DNA of 64,000 bases, taken from positions 1-64,000 of the forward strand of contig JASCOF010000008.1 in NCBI GenBank assembly GCA_029960065.1, read 5' to 3'. Numbering within the stretch: position 1 is the stretch's first letter; each line of letters opens with the position of its first letter. The position numbers were made by a program, and so were the translations under genes. The stretch is from Flavobacteriaceae bacterium PS02336 (lineage in GTDB: Bacteria; Bacteroidota; Bacteroidia; Flavobacteriales; Flavobacteriaceae). Below the pieces are notes generated by a model. It did no database searches, was not told the origin of the DNA, and was given only the letters and a program-made list of their open reading frames with translations. Shown here in pieces: positions 42,360 through 50,511 of this stretch.

Positions 42360-42710
42360 TTATTTTTTACTGATAATAATAACGGCACCATCTGCACCTT
42401 TTTCTCCATAAATTACTTTTGCTTCGTGCATTTTTAACACCTGTACAGATTCAATAGTATTGGGATTGATTTTACTAAATTGTAATTTATCTATAATCTT
42501 TCCGTCTAAAACATATACAACTTGAATAAGCGAAGATTTTGACGGAGCGCATATCATGATTTTAGCAGGTTGAACGGGCTGCGGTTTAGTAATAGGCAAA
42601 ATTTTTGTTTCTCGAATGGTATCTTTTGTTGCTGTAGAAATGGTTTTTTCTTGAGCCTTTATTGTATAATTAAACAGTAAAACGAATAAAAAAAGTTTAA
42701 TGATTTTCAT
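42360..42710 (-). CDS. Small exported protein with TonB-plug-like motif
   Basis: A 116-residue protein with a signal peptide (MKIIKLFLFVLLFNYTIKAQ). The rest (about 63-116) is a plug-like module of the SusC/RagA kind: VVYVLDGKIID, INPNTIESVQVLK and YGEKGADGAVIIISKK. No beta-barrel follows. It begins 9 nt after the VWA gene stop, so it is the last gene of the sigma/anti-sigma/VWA cluster. The function is unknown. The signal peptide and clean ends argue against a decayed receptor. Confidence 0.8.
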   Translation of the reverse strand: MKIIKLFLFVLLFNYTIKAQEKTISTATKDTIRETKILPITKPQPVQPAKIMICAPSKSSLIQVVYVLDGKIIDKLQFSKINPNTIESVQVLKMHEAKVIYGEKGADGAVIIISKK

Positions 42711-42719
42711 TTTTGGTGA

Positions 42720-44885
42720 TTAATTAAATTGTTTTGCACCTTCTACCAAACGAATAAACTCAGCTTTATAACCTTCACCATCATTAGAATTTCCTTGTTT
42801 TGCCAATTTCACAATTGCCTCAGAAGATTTGTCAGCGATTAATTTTGAATCTCTCAATTTTAATCCGAACCAAGCCACAGCCGAACTAAATTTCATATCA
42901 TCACTCGCTTTATCTATAGCAACCGATTTATTCTCAATTGTCTGAACCATTTCAATACTTTTTTCACCGTCTGGTTTTTTGTAACGGAATTTCACTGTTG
43001 CCAATTCATTACTGTAATTGTTAGAATTGGTTTCTGTTTTAGTATATTTTAAATCATCTGGCTGTGCAGTTAGATAATCGCTTTTTACACCAGCTGGAAT
43101 TATTTCATATAAAGCTGTTACGGTATGATTGCTTCCTAATTCTCCTGCATCAATCGCATCATTTTTAAAATCTTCTGGTCGCAATTTTCTGTTTTCATAT
43201 CCAATTAAGCGATACGACTGAACTTGTTTTGGATTGAATTCAATCTGGATTTTTACGTCTTTAGCAATAGCAAACATCGAACCTTTAAATTCTTTTCCTA
43301 AAAAACGATTTGCTTCCTGAATGTTATCGATATAAGCATAATTTCCGTTTCCTTTGTCAGCCAAAATTTCCATTTTGCTGTCTTTGTAATTGCCCATTCC
43401 GTAACCTAAACAAGTCAGGAAAACGCCTGTTTTTCTTTTTTCTTCAATCAGTTTTTCCATATCAGAATTAGAAGAACTTCCTACGTTAAAATCACCATCA
43501 GTTGCTAGAATTACACGATTATTGCCACCTTTAATAAAATTTTCTGTAGCCGTTTTATATGCCAGTTCGATTCCTGCTCCGCCGGCTGTACTTCCGCCAG
43601 ATTGTAATTTATCTAAAGCGTCAATAATTGTTTTTTTCTCATCACCAGAAGTTGGAGGTAAAACCATTCCTGCGGCGCCTGCATAAACTACAATTGCCAC
43701 TTTATCTTTCGCGCGTAATTCATTTACCAAAATTTTCAAAGATTGTTTTAATAAAGGAAGTTTGTTCATGTCGTTCATCGAACCCGAAACGTCAATTAAG
43801 AAAATAAGATTTGAAGCAGGTAAATCTTCTGTCGGAATGTTTTTTCCCTGCAAACCAATTTTCAAGATTTTATTATTTGCATTCCAAGGCGAATCGCTCA
43901 ATTCTGTATTAATAGAAAATGGATGTTCATTTTTTGGCTGCGGATAAGTATATTTGAAAAAATTAACCATTTCTTCTACACGCACTGCATCTTTTGGAAC
44001 TTGCTGCCCGTTGTTTAAAAAGCGTCTGATATTGGTATATGAAGCATTATCAACATCAATAGAAAATGTAGAAAGAGGTGCTGTTTTTGGACTTTCAAAA
44101 GCATTTTCGACAAAAGTATCATAATCCTCCTGAGTTGGTTCTGCAGGAGTTGGAATGATATTTAATTTTTTATCTAATTCCTTTTCTGAAAGGTTTTTAT
44201 AGATTTCATTTTTAGTCGAAATAACTACAACACCATTTGATGCTCTGCTTCCATAAATAGAAGTGGCAGCAATGTCTTTTAAAACAGAAACATTATCAAT
44301 ATCATTCGGATTAATTTTTGCCATTTGATTGGCTTTTGCAGGAACTCCGTCAATAATATACAAAGGCTCGTTTTTTGGAGAAACAGAAGCGATTCCTCTG
44401 ATAGCAACACTTGGACTTGGACTAGCCATATAGCTAATGCTGTTTTGAGTTTGAATTCCAGCTATTTTTCCTTTAAGCGCCTTTGATGCTTCTTTTTTCT
44501 CTTTTCTTCTTTCAGCGCGTTCATAACTGCGATCTTCATATTCTGAATTACTTGTGCCGTATCCAACAACTACAACTTCGCTTAATGTTTGATTATCTGG
44601 AAGAAGTTTTATGTTAATAATATTTGAGTTTTGAACTTTTTGACTTTGATTTTTGTATCCAATATAACTGAAAACAAGCATATCGCCTGTTTTTGCTTTG
44701 ATGTTGTATTTTCCATCGAAGTCAGTTGCAGTATTTGTTTTTGATGTCTGATTGAAAATAGTGACACCAGGAAGCGGCTGTTTATTTTCATCTGAAACGA
44801 TTCCAGAAATAGTTCTTTCTTGTGCCATAGTTACGAAACATATAAGCATAGCAATGGCTGATGAAATAAGTTTTAGACTTTTCAT
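42720..44885 (-). CDS. VWA domain protein with SusC-like N-terminus and plug
   Basis: A 721-residue exported protein. The order is: signal peptide (1-21); a CarboxypepD-regulatory-like domain (about 23-95, TISGIVSDENKQPLPGVTIF); the SusC hallmark LSEVVVVGYG (101-110); a TonB plug-like domain (about 135-225, EPLYIIDGVPAK then YGSRASNGVVVISTK); a YfbK-type N-domain (about 250-355); a von Willebrand A domain with MIDAS Asp365-Ser367-Ser369 in IDVSGSMN and ATDGDFN (about 461-467); and a C-terminal DUF3520-like region. So a receptor N-terminus is joined to a VWA protein instead of a barrel. It follows the anti-sigma-like gene by 70 nt, with a hairpin in between. Confidence 0.9.
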   Translation of the reverse strand: MKSLKLISSAIAMLICFVTMAQERTISGIVSDENKQPLPGVTIFNQTSKTNTATDFDGKYNIKAKTGDMLVFSYIGYKNQSQKVQNSNIINIKLLPDNQTLSEVVVVGYGTSNSEYEDRSYERAERRKEKKEASKALKGKIAGIQTQNSISYMASPSPSVAIRGIASVSPKNEPLYIIDGVPAKANQMAKINPNDIDNVSVLKDIAATSIYGSRASNGVVVISTKNEIYKNLSEKELDKKLNIIPTPAEPTQEDYDTFVENAFESPKTAPLSTFSIDVDNASYTNIRRFLNNGQQVPKDAVRVEEMVNFFKYTYPQPKNEHPFSINTELSDSPWNANNKILKIGLQGKNIPTEDLPASNLIFLIDVSGSMNDMNKLPLLKQSLKILVNELRAKDKVAIVVYAGAAGMVLPPTSGDEKKTIIDALDKLQSGGSTAGGAGIELAYKTATENFIKGGNNRVILATDGDFNVGSSSNSDMEKLIEEKRKTGVFLTCLGYGMGNYKDSKMEILADKGNGNYAYIDNIQEANRFLGKEFKGSMFAIAKDVKIQIEFNPKQVQSYRLIGYENRKLRPEDFKNDAIDAGELGSNHTVTALYEIIPAGVKSDYLTAQPDDLKYTKTETNSNNYSNELATVKFRYKKPDGEKSIEMVQTIENKSVAIDKASDDMKFSSAVAWFGLKLRDSKLIADKSSEAIVKLAKQGNSNDGEGYKAEFIRLVEGAKQFN

Positions 44886-44918
44886 GATAATAAGTTTTAA
44901 AATTAATGTTCGGATTTT

Positions 44919-44949
44919 GCTTTGTCAAAGCTGCAGACTTTGACAAAGC
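44919..44949. repeat. GCTTTGTCAAAG palindrome
   Basis: GCTTTGTCAAAG (44919-44930) and CTTTGACAAAGC (44938-44949) are perfect 12-bp inverted arms with loop CTGCAGA. The core TTTGTCAAAG is shared with 39984 and 40687. It sits between the anti-sigma-like stop and the VWA start, within a same-strand cluster. Confidence 0.85.
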
Positions 44950-44955
44950 TTGGTA

Positions 44956-45933
44956 TTATTTTTTAGGAGCTGGTCTTCCGTTTTTAGTAGTAATTATAAC
45001 AACTCCTTTTTTTCCTTTTTCGCCATATTTTTCAGTGGCTTCAAGGTCTTGCAAAATGGTTATGGTTTTGATGTCTTGTTTGTCTAAAGGAGCATAAGGA
45101 CTTGTTGGATTCTTGCCAAACAAATCATTTTCAGAATAATAAATACCATCTATTATGTATAATGGTTCATCCAAAACTACCAATGAATCTACATTTTCTG
45201 GATTCAAATTTGGGAGTTCATCTCGCATCATTTTATCTTTTTTGGCATCATCGCTGTGCGCCATTGCATTTCCGTTTAAAATTACTAAAGGAGTGCTTTT
45301 TCGAGAAGATTGAGTTACCTTATCTGCAGAAGACACGCTAAATGATTCTCGTGCTTTTTTTGAATAAGCGGCACTCGGTTCTGTTTGTGCTTTAGATTTT
45401 GCACGAACATTTTCTTCTTCTTTTGCTTCTTCCTCTGCACGTATAGGAGACGGTGCTGCCATAATAGCATCATAATTGGCTCTTTCAGTTACAATAGGTG
45501 GAGGAGTAATTGCTTTTGGGATATCTTTTGTTTCCTGAACAGCAACTTTTTCCTGTTTTTTAATTTGAGTATCTAAAATTTTAACTGCTTCTTCGTTTGA
45601 AACAATTTCTGAATCAGAAGAAGGAATTGTATTTTTTTGATCTAAAAGAGGTTTCTGAGATTCGTTTTTTTCTGTTTCTTGAATAACCACTTTTGAATCT
45701 TCATTTGCAACATTTTTATCAGTACGTAAAAATTGAGATCCTAAAGAAATTAATAAAAGAAGAGAAGCAGCAACAGCAATTTTTTTCCATAATGCAATTG
45801 TTTTTTTATCTTCTTTTTTATCTAGTTTTTCTTCAACGCGCGACCAGACTTTTTCCATTCCAGGAAAGTCTTTAAACTCGGCATTTTGCGAAGCTTGTTT
45901 TATTTTATCGAATAATTTATCTTGATTGTCCAT
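44956..45933 (-). CDS. Anti-sigma-factor-like membrane protein with plug-like tail
   Basis: A 325-residue protein. The N-terminal cytoplasmic part (1-47) holds a short domain of the size expected for sigma binding (FPGMEKVWSRVEEKLDKK). A single membrane helix lies at about 50-68. The periplasmic part is low-complexity and charged (70-210), then comes a duplicated plug-like module: TPLVILNG..LNPENVDSLVVLD (about 214-255) and EPLYIIDG..IKTITILQDLEATEKYGEKGKKGVVIITTK (about 256-317). It begins 2 nt after the ECF sigma gene stop. A role as the anti-sigma factor is inferred from topology and position; no zinc-binding ZAS motif is visible. Confidence 0.75.
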   Translation of the reverse strand: MDNQDKLFDKIKQASQNAEFKDFPGMEKVWSRVEEKLDKKEDKKTIALWKKIAVAASLLLLISLGSQFLRTDKNVANEDSKVVIQETEKNESQKPLLDQKNTIPSSDSEIVSNEEAVKILDTQIKKQEKVAVQETKDIPKAITPPPIVTERANYDAIMAAPSPIRAEEEAKEEENVRAKSKAQTEPSAAYSKKARESFSVSSADKVTQSSRKSTPLVILNGNAMAHSDDAKKDKMMRDELPNLNPENVDSLVVLDEPLYIIDGIYYSENDLFGKNPTSPYAPLDKQDIKTITILQDLEATEKYGEKGKKGVVIITTKNGRPAPKK

Positions 45934-45935
45934 GA

Positions 45936-46472
45936 CTATTTTGCTTTTTGATAATACAGTTTATTAACCAGTTCTTTTAGTTTGGTCTTAGCGGCATTCA
46001 ATTGTGATTTGGATGTGCCTTCGGAAATCTTCAGCATTTCGGCTATTTCTTTGTGTCCATAACCTTCAATAACAAAGAGGTTAAAGACAGTTTTACAGCC
46101 GTCAGGAATGTGGTTTAATAAATTGAGTAAATCTTCCTCTTCTAGTGTATTTAGTTCGTCGACAGAAGGCTGCGAAAGCAGTTTTAAGTCGTCTAGATAC
46201 ATATTGAAGTTGGTTTCTTTTCGAATCGTTGCCAGGCAATGATTCACAGTTATTCTTCTCGCCCAAGCTTCAAAAGCATACGCTTCTTTTAACTGATCAA
46301 GTTTGGTGAAAATAGTAAAGAAAGAATCGGCTAAGGCTTCTTCAATTTCTTCTTCCTTTTTTAAATATCTTTTGCAAAGGCGGTAAAGCTTTGGCGCCAT
46401 GTATTCGTACACCTGACGCTGGGCATCGCGGTGCATTTTTTTACAGTTTGCTATTTGAGTCTCGTTTATCAC
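45936..46472 (-). CDS. ECF-type RNA polymerase sigma factor
   Basis: A 178-residue sigma-70 family factor with regions 2 and 4 only. Region 2 includes MAPKLYRLCKRYLKKEEEIEEALADSFF and YAFEAWARRITVNHCLATIRK. Region 4 includes IPDGCKTVFNLFVIEGYGHKEIAEMLKISEGTSKSQLNAAKTKLKEL. The start codon is GTG at 46472. The anti-sigma-like gene follows 2 nt after its stop codon, then the VWA gene and the mini-plug gene, forming a likely autoregulated operon. A possible ECF-type promoter lies upstream at 46491-46520. Confidence 0.92.
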   Translation of the reverse strand: MINETQIANCKKMHRDAQRQVYEYMAPKLYRLCKRYLKKEEEIEEALADSFFTIFTKLDQLKEAYAFEAWARRITVNHCLATIRKETNFNMYLDDLKLLSQPSVDELNTLEEEDLLNLLNHIPDGCKTVFNLFVIEGYGHKEIAEMLKISEGTSKSQLNAAKTKLKELVNKLYYQKAK

Positions 46473-46490
46473 AATTGTTGTCTTTCTTAT

Positions 46491-46520
46491 ATAGAGAGAT
46501 AAAAAGATAAAAAGGTTGGG
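46491..46520 (-). promoter_or_regulatory. Candidate ECF autoregulatory promoter
   Basis: On the minus strand, CCCAACC (46514-46520) is followed after about 16 nt by TCTCTCTAT (46491-46499), 19 nt before the GTG start. An AAC-containing -35 at this spacing is typical of ECF promoters. It does not fit TTG/TAnnTTTG. Confidence 0.35.
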
Positions 46521-46588
46521 ACAGGTATGAAAAAAATATTTTTTTTAGGTTCAAAGCTACAAAGGTTCAAAGGTTTTATTGTAGAGAT

Positions 46589-46600
46589 GCACTGCAGTGC
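46589..46600. repeat. GCACTGCAGTGC palindrome
   Basis: A perfect 12-bp palindrome, flanked by GTAGAGAT and GTCTTT, so the wider arms also pair partly. It follows the words AGGTTCAAAG and AAAGGTTCAAAGG (46548-46573). Similar GTAGAGACGCACTGCAGTGC elements are, from memory, common in flavobacteria. Confidence 0.65.
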
Positions 46601-46634
46601 GTCTTTCCATGAAATATTGATAGTTTGATTTATT

Positions 46635-47294
46635 TTATTCTCCTAAACAAATATCATTATAAAATTCTACAATTTCTTTAATGTCATCAAAAATCCATTT
46701 GTCGCCTTTTAGTTTTTTGACGATAAAATCGCAGTCGGCGAAAACTTTTGAAGTGTTTTTTCTCCAAGAGTTTACAACACCGCAGTTTAAACAAGTAGGA
46801 TATTTGTCTTTTATTTTTTTTATATAATAAAATGTTGAAGGTTCGCTTATATTAGAACTAGATAATTGTTGTTGAGTTTGTGATCCTAACTGTGTTTTTA
46901 CAGCTGGACTTAAAGAGTTGTCAGGTCGGTCGTCGTACGGATTATAAATCATATCTGTAAGACTAAAATCGGATCCTAGTTTTTTGTACAAAGTAGCTTC
47001 TCCCTGTGTAATAATTTCTACCAGTTTTGGTTTGTCTAAGGAATTTAATTTTACATATTCAAAAGTTCTGGTAAAACCCAAATCAAGGAATTTAATTTTT
47101 TTAACGAATTCTTCATCCCAAGTATCAGGTTTATCTTCTGGAGCAACTTTAAATTTTATTTTATTGAATTTTAGATAAGCAAATCCTTCAAGAGAATCTC
47201 CGTCTTTAAAGTAAATTATCGCTTCTTGTTTTTGAGAATGACTTTTAAGACAGATAAGAAATAAAATGATTATAAGTTTGTAAAGTTGTTTCAT
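46635..47294 (-). CDS. Exported protein of unknown function
   Basis: About 219 residues from the ATG at 47294, chosen because it starts a signal peptide (MKQLYKLIIILFLICLKSHSQ). The open frame further upstream runs through repeat words and is unlikely. The mature part opens KQEAIIYFKDGDSLEGFAYL, has an NCGVVNSWRK segment with one Cys pair near CLNC, and ends VEFYNDICLGE. I do not recognise the family. The 5' side is filled by a palindrome (47339-47403) that it shares with the prolyl oligopeptidase gene's 3' side. Confidence 0.7.
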   Translation of the reverse strand: MKQLYKLIIILFLICLKSHSQKQEAIIYFKDGDSLEGFAYLKFNKIKFKVAPEDKPDTWDEEFVKKIKFLDLGFTRTFEYVKLNSLDKPKLVEIITQGEATLYKKLGSDFSLTDMIYNPYDDRPDNSLSPAVKTQLGSQTQQQLSSSNISEPSTFYYIKKIKDKYPTCLNCGVVNSWRKNTSKVFADCDFIVKKLKGDKWIFDDIKEIVEFYNDICLGE

Positions 47295-47338
47295 TGAAGG
47301 CAACATATTTTTAAATCTTAGTGTTCTCTGTGAAAAAA

Positions 47339-47403
47339 CTTTGTGAATCTTTGTGTAATAGCTCTTTCGCATTCGCAAAAGAAAAACACAAAGACTCACA
47401 AAG
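47339..47403. repeat. CTTTGTGAATCTTTGTGT palindrome
   Basis: CTTTGTGAATCTTTGTGT (47339-47356) and ACACAAAGACTCACAAAG (47386-47403) are inverted copies in 17 of 18 positions. GCATTCGC-like sequence forms the loop region. It lies between two minus-strand genes. Confidence 0.8.
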
Positions 47404-47418
47404 ATTCAGCAAGTTTTA

Positions 47419-49575
47419 TTATTTCGCAATTTGAAATTTAGTATTTCCAACCTGCCATAATGCAAAAGCAAACATATCGGCGCTATCATTGTACGTTACA
47501 TCCAGATCGTTAGAGAAATGTCCGTTTGCGTAATTTACATGTAATAAAATGGGTCTTTCAGAACTGTTGTAATTTTGTAAAACAGCGGCAAATTTTCCTG
47601 GAATCCAAGAATCTACTCGTGCATCGTTAATTCCAGTATGAACTATAACGGCAGGATATTTTTCTCCTTTTTTAACTTTGCTTTGAGCATCCATTTCCAA
47701 AAGAGATTTGGTATCGGTCTCGTTTTTTAAAGTACCAATTTCTGGTATTTGATTCGGACCATTTGGAGTAATTTCGCTTCTTATAATATTGGTGTCTCCA
47801 ACTTCAATAATTGCCACTCTAAAAAGATCAGGACGTTCGGTAATGGCTCTTCCAATTAGAACGCCGCCCATACTTGCTGCATTTCCAATAAGCTTGTCTG
47901 AAGAAGTATATTTTTCATTAATTAAATATTCAGAACAAGCAATAAAATCTTTCCAAGTATTTGGTTTAGTCGCTTTTTGACCTCCTTTATGCCAGTCGGC
48001 TCCTTTTTCTCCGCCACCTCTAACGTGTGCATAAGCAATTACAATATTTTGTTCTAGTAAAGCCATAAAATCATCACCCAGATAATAAGGTCTGCTGCTT
48101 ATTCCATAAGCTCCATAACCCATAATGTAACAAGGAGTTGAGCTATCCATTTTAATGTTTTTTGGATAAATAATAGATAATGGAACCATTACGCCGTCAT
48201 GACTTGGCACTTCAACTTCTTTAACGTTATACAGTTTTGAATAATCTGGATAATTCCCGCTTGAAATAAATTGTTTTGACTTTTCTAAACGATTAGAAGC
48301 ACCATCAAAAGAATAGGTTGTAGATGGCGTGATCCAGCCATTGTTAAAAATCAACAAGTTATCATTTTCTCTAGAATTTAAGGCATAAGCGCCGCTTGAA
48401 CCTTTTGGAAGAGGAATAGTTTTACTTTCTAATGTTTTTGGATTCATCAGATATCTGTCCGTAATAATTCCATCAGTTAAAGTATAATAGATGAAATTTT
48501 TAGATTTCTGTAATCTGCGTACTATTTTTTTGCTTTCTGGAATTACAATTTTAGCATTGTCGATATTTGGATTTTTAATATCGGTTAATCCTATTTTGTA
48601 ATTTGGAGCATTTTTATGTGAAAGAAAGAATAATTGATCTCCAATTATTTGATAGTCTGTTATCTCGTCTTCGAATTTAATAAGCGGTTTCCAATTTATT
48701 TTCGGATTTTTAAGTTCTGAATAAGGAGCGTAAAAAGCTAATGTCTCATTTTTTGTAGATCCGATTTCTAAAATAATATACGAGTAATCGTCTGAGAACG
48801 CGATATCAGGAAACTGCTCCGCAAGAATATTTAAACTTGGATTATTTTCTTTTGATGCCAGTATTTTATCTGTTTCTGGATTAGTGCCAATAACATGCAG
48901 CAGCGATTTCATGTGTTTTAGAAAATCATCGCTTTTACTATCATTGGTACTCATTTTTGTGTACGTAATCGCTTTGCTGTCTGGGGTAAATTCAAAACTA
49001 AATTCACTCCAAACTGGATTTAAATTTTCTGGGAGAAAAGTTTTAGATTCAATATCCATAATTCGGAGATCACAAACCTCAGAACCATCTTGAGACAATG
49101 TAACCGCCAATTTTTTCTGGTCTGGACTTATATTGAAAGTTGTAATTGTTGCCTCTTTTTTATACGTATTCGGGTCTAATAATAAAACCTCGGTTCCGTT
49201 TAAACCTTTGCGAATGTATAATTTATCAATGCTTTCTCCTTTTTTCTTTTTGGTGTAATAATAGTTATCTCCTAATTGTTTGATGTAATTATAATCATCT
49301 CCAGCTAAAGAGTGAATTTCTTTCATTCTATTGAAAAGAGCATCACGGTTAGGAATTTTTTTAATGACAGAATTGGTAAAATCACCTTGATCTTTAAACC
49401 ATTTTAATACTTCTGGATTTTTCATATCTTCCATCCATCGGTACGAATCTGTGATTTTTGTTCCGAAATAATCATCTACAACAGGATGTTCTGGAGTTGG
49501 CGGATATTTAAACTGTGCTTGTGAGGTTTGACTTGTAATAAAAACTAAAAGAGCGAAAGCGGTTTTTCTGATCAT
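47419..49575 (-). CDS. Prolyl oligopeptidase family serine peptidase (S9)
   Basis: A 718-residue exported peptidase with a signal peptide (MIRKTAFALLVFITSQTSQAQ). The N-terminal beta-propeller (about 90-430) is followed by the alpha/beta hydrolase domain. The catalytic triad is Ser568 in GNAASMGGVL, Asp651 in GINDARVDSW and His686 in NGHF. The start YPPTPEHPVVDDYFGTKITDSYRWMED is the classical S9A N-terminus. It cleaves peptides after proline, probably in the periplasm. It is related to the Flavobacterium prolyl endopeptidase used as the family model. Confidence 0.94.
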   Translation of the reverse strand: MIRKTAFALLVFITSQTSQAQFKYPPTPEHPVVDDYFGTKITDSYRWMEDMKNPEVLKWFKDQGDFTNSVIKKIPNRDALFNRMKEIHSLAGDDYNYIKQLGDNYYYTKKKKGESIDKLYIRKGLNGTEVLLLDPNTYKKEATITTFNISPDQKKLAVTLSQDGSEVCDLRIMDIESKTFLPENLNPVWSEFSFEFTPDSKAITYTKMSTNDSKSDDFLKHMKSLLHVIGTNPETDKILASKENNPSLNILAEQFPDIAFSDDYSYIILEIGSTKNETLAFYAPYSELKNPKINWKPLIKFEDEITDYQIIGDQLFFLSHKNAPNYKIGLTDIKNPNIDNAKIVIPESKKIVRRLQKSKNFIYYTLTDGIITDRYLMNPKTLESKTIPLPKGSSGAYALNSRENDNLLIFNNGWITPSTTYSFDGASNRLEKSKQFISSGNYPDYSKLYNVKEVEVPSHDGVMVPLSIIYPKNIKMDSSTPCYIMGYGAYGISSRPYYLGDDFMALLEQNIVIAYAHVRGGGEKGADWHKGGQKATKPNTWKDFIACSEYLINEKYTSSDKLIGNAASMGGVLIGRAITERPDLFRVAIIEVGDTNIIRSEITPNGPNQIPEIGTLKNETDTKSLLEMDAQSKVKKGEKYPAVIVHTGINDARVDSWIPGKFAAVLQNYNSSERPILLHVNYANGHFSNDLDVTYNDSADMFAFALWQVGNTKFQIAK

Positions 49576-49650
49576 TATTTTTTTATGGTTATAATTAGTA
49601 CTTAATAGGTTGTATTTTAGGCACAGACTGCCAGAAAGCTAAGTGTTACA

Positions 49651-50487
49651 TTACTTAACAGGAATTGTCAATTTGTAGATTTTTGTTTCTAGAAGATCGG
49701 TGTCATTATCCTCACAAAGTAAAAACTCGATTTTATTGTTTTCTTTTTTATAGAAAGTCATACCTTCAAATTTATTGGTTGAAGTTATTTTTTGAGTAAA
49801 ATCGATTTTCATGGTTTTAAGATCGATTCTGCCAATGAAACTTCCTAAGATTTCGCCGTCATCATAAGTCGATTTGGTGTCTTCGGCAGTTGAAAGGAAA
49901 TAAATTTTATCATCGACTAAAACCGCGTCTGTAAAACTGGAGCGAACGCCTTTTATTTTTGGCAGTTTGTAGTTGACGGCAATCAAAGCAAATTCTTCGT
50001 ATAATTTTTTAGCATGAATGGTAAAAATGGTGTTTTTATTAGAAATTCCGTTGCCTCGATTGAATAAATACCAGTTTTCGCCATCGAAAATAGCACCTTC
50101 TAAATTAAAATCTTCAGGTTTTATTTCACCGAAACTCTGCATTAAAGCATATATGTCAACCAAATTATTTTTCTTCAAAACCGTTTTGGTTTTAAGATCA
50201 AATTCAATCATTTTATTTCTGTTTTCGGTAGAGCCGGAACCAAAAACATACAATGTATCGTTGTGATGCGTTACAGATTCAAAATCTGGTTTTAAGTTTT
50301 TTGGGATATTCTGCGTCGGATTGTCAATTAAAGCATGTTGATTCAATTGTTGATTCTGCATATTGTATTCGTACAGGAATCCGCTGTTGTCGCCAATTAC
50401 GTAAAGTGCTTCATTATTATAAAATAATCCCGATGCTGAGCCGATTCCGATGATTTGAAATAGTATTTCTAAGGTGAATTTTTCCAT
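49651..50487 (-). CDS. Predicted beta-propeller protein of unknown function
   Basis: A 278-residue protein without a clear signal peptide (it opens MEKFTLEILFQIIG). Repeated blade-like segments occur: SGLFYNNEALYVIGDNSGFLYEY, FESVTHHNDTLYVFGSG, FDGENWYLFNRGNG, FTDAVLVDDKIYFLSTAEDTK and FEGMTFYKKENNKIEFLLCEDND. The pattern resembles the DUF6929/SdiA-regulated-like propellers, whose function is unknown. It is divergent from ppk2 across a spacer holding a Flavo-1-like RNA. Confidence 0.65.
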   Translation of the reverse strand: MEKFTLEILFQIIGIGSASGLFYNNEALYVIGDNSGFLYEYNMQNQQLNQHALIDNPTQNIPKNLKPDFESVTHHNDTLYVFGSGSTENRNKMIEFDLKTKTVLKKNNLVDIYALMQSFGEIKPEDFNLEGAIFDGENWYLFNRGNGISNKNTIFTIHAKKLYEEFALIAVNYKLPKIKGVRSSFTDAVLVDDKIYFLSTAEDTKSTYDDGEILGSFIGRIDLKTMKIDFTQKITSTNKFEGMTFYKKENNKIEFLLCEDNDTDLLETKIYKLTIPVK

Positions 50488-50511
50488 TAAATATTGTTTT
50501 GAAAATAAATG

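Noticed and set aside
42360..42710. Mini-plug gene as a decayed TonB-dependent receptor
   Set aside because: It has an intact signal peptide, a clean stop after the plug-like end and 9-nt spacing to the previous gene. A broken receptor would show remnants of the barrel downstream.
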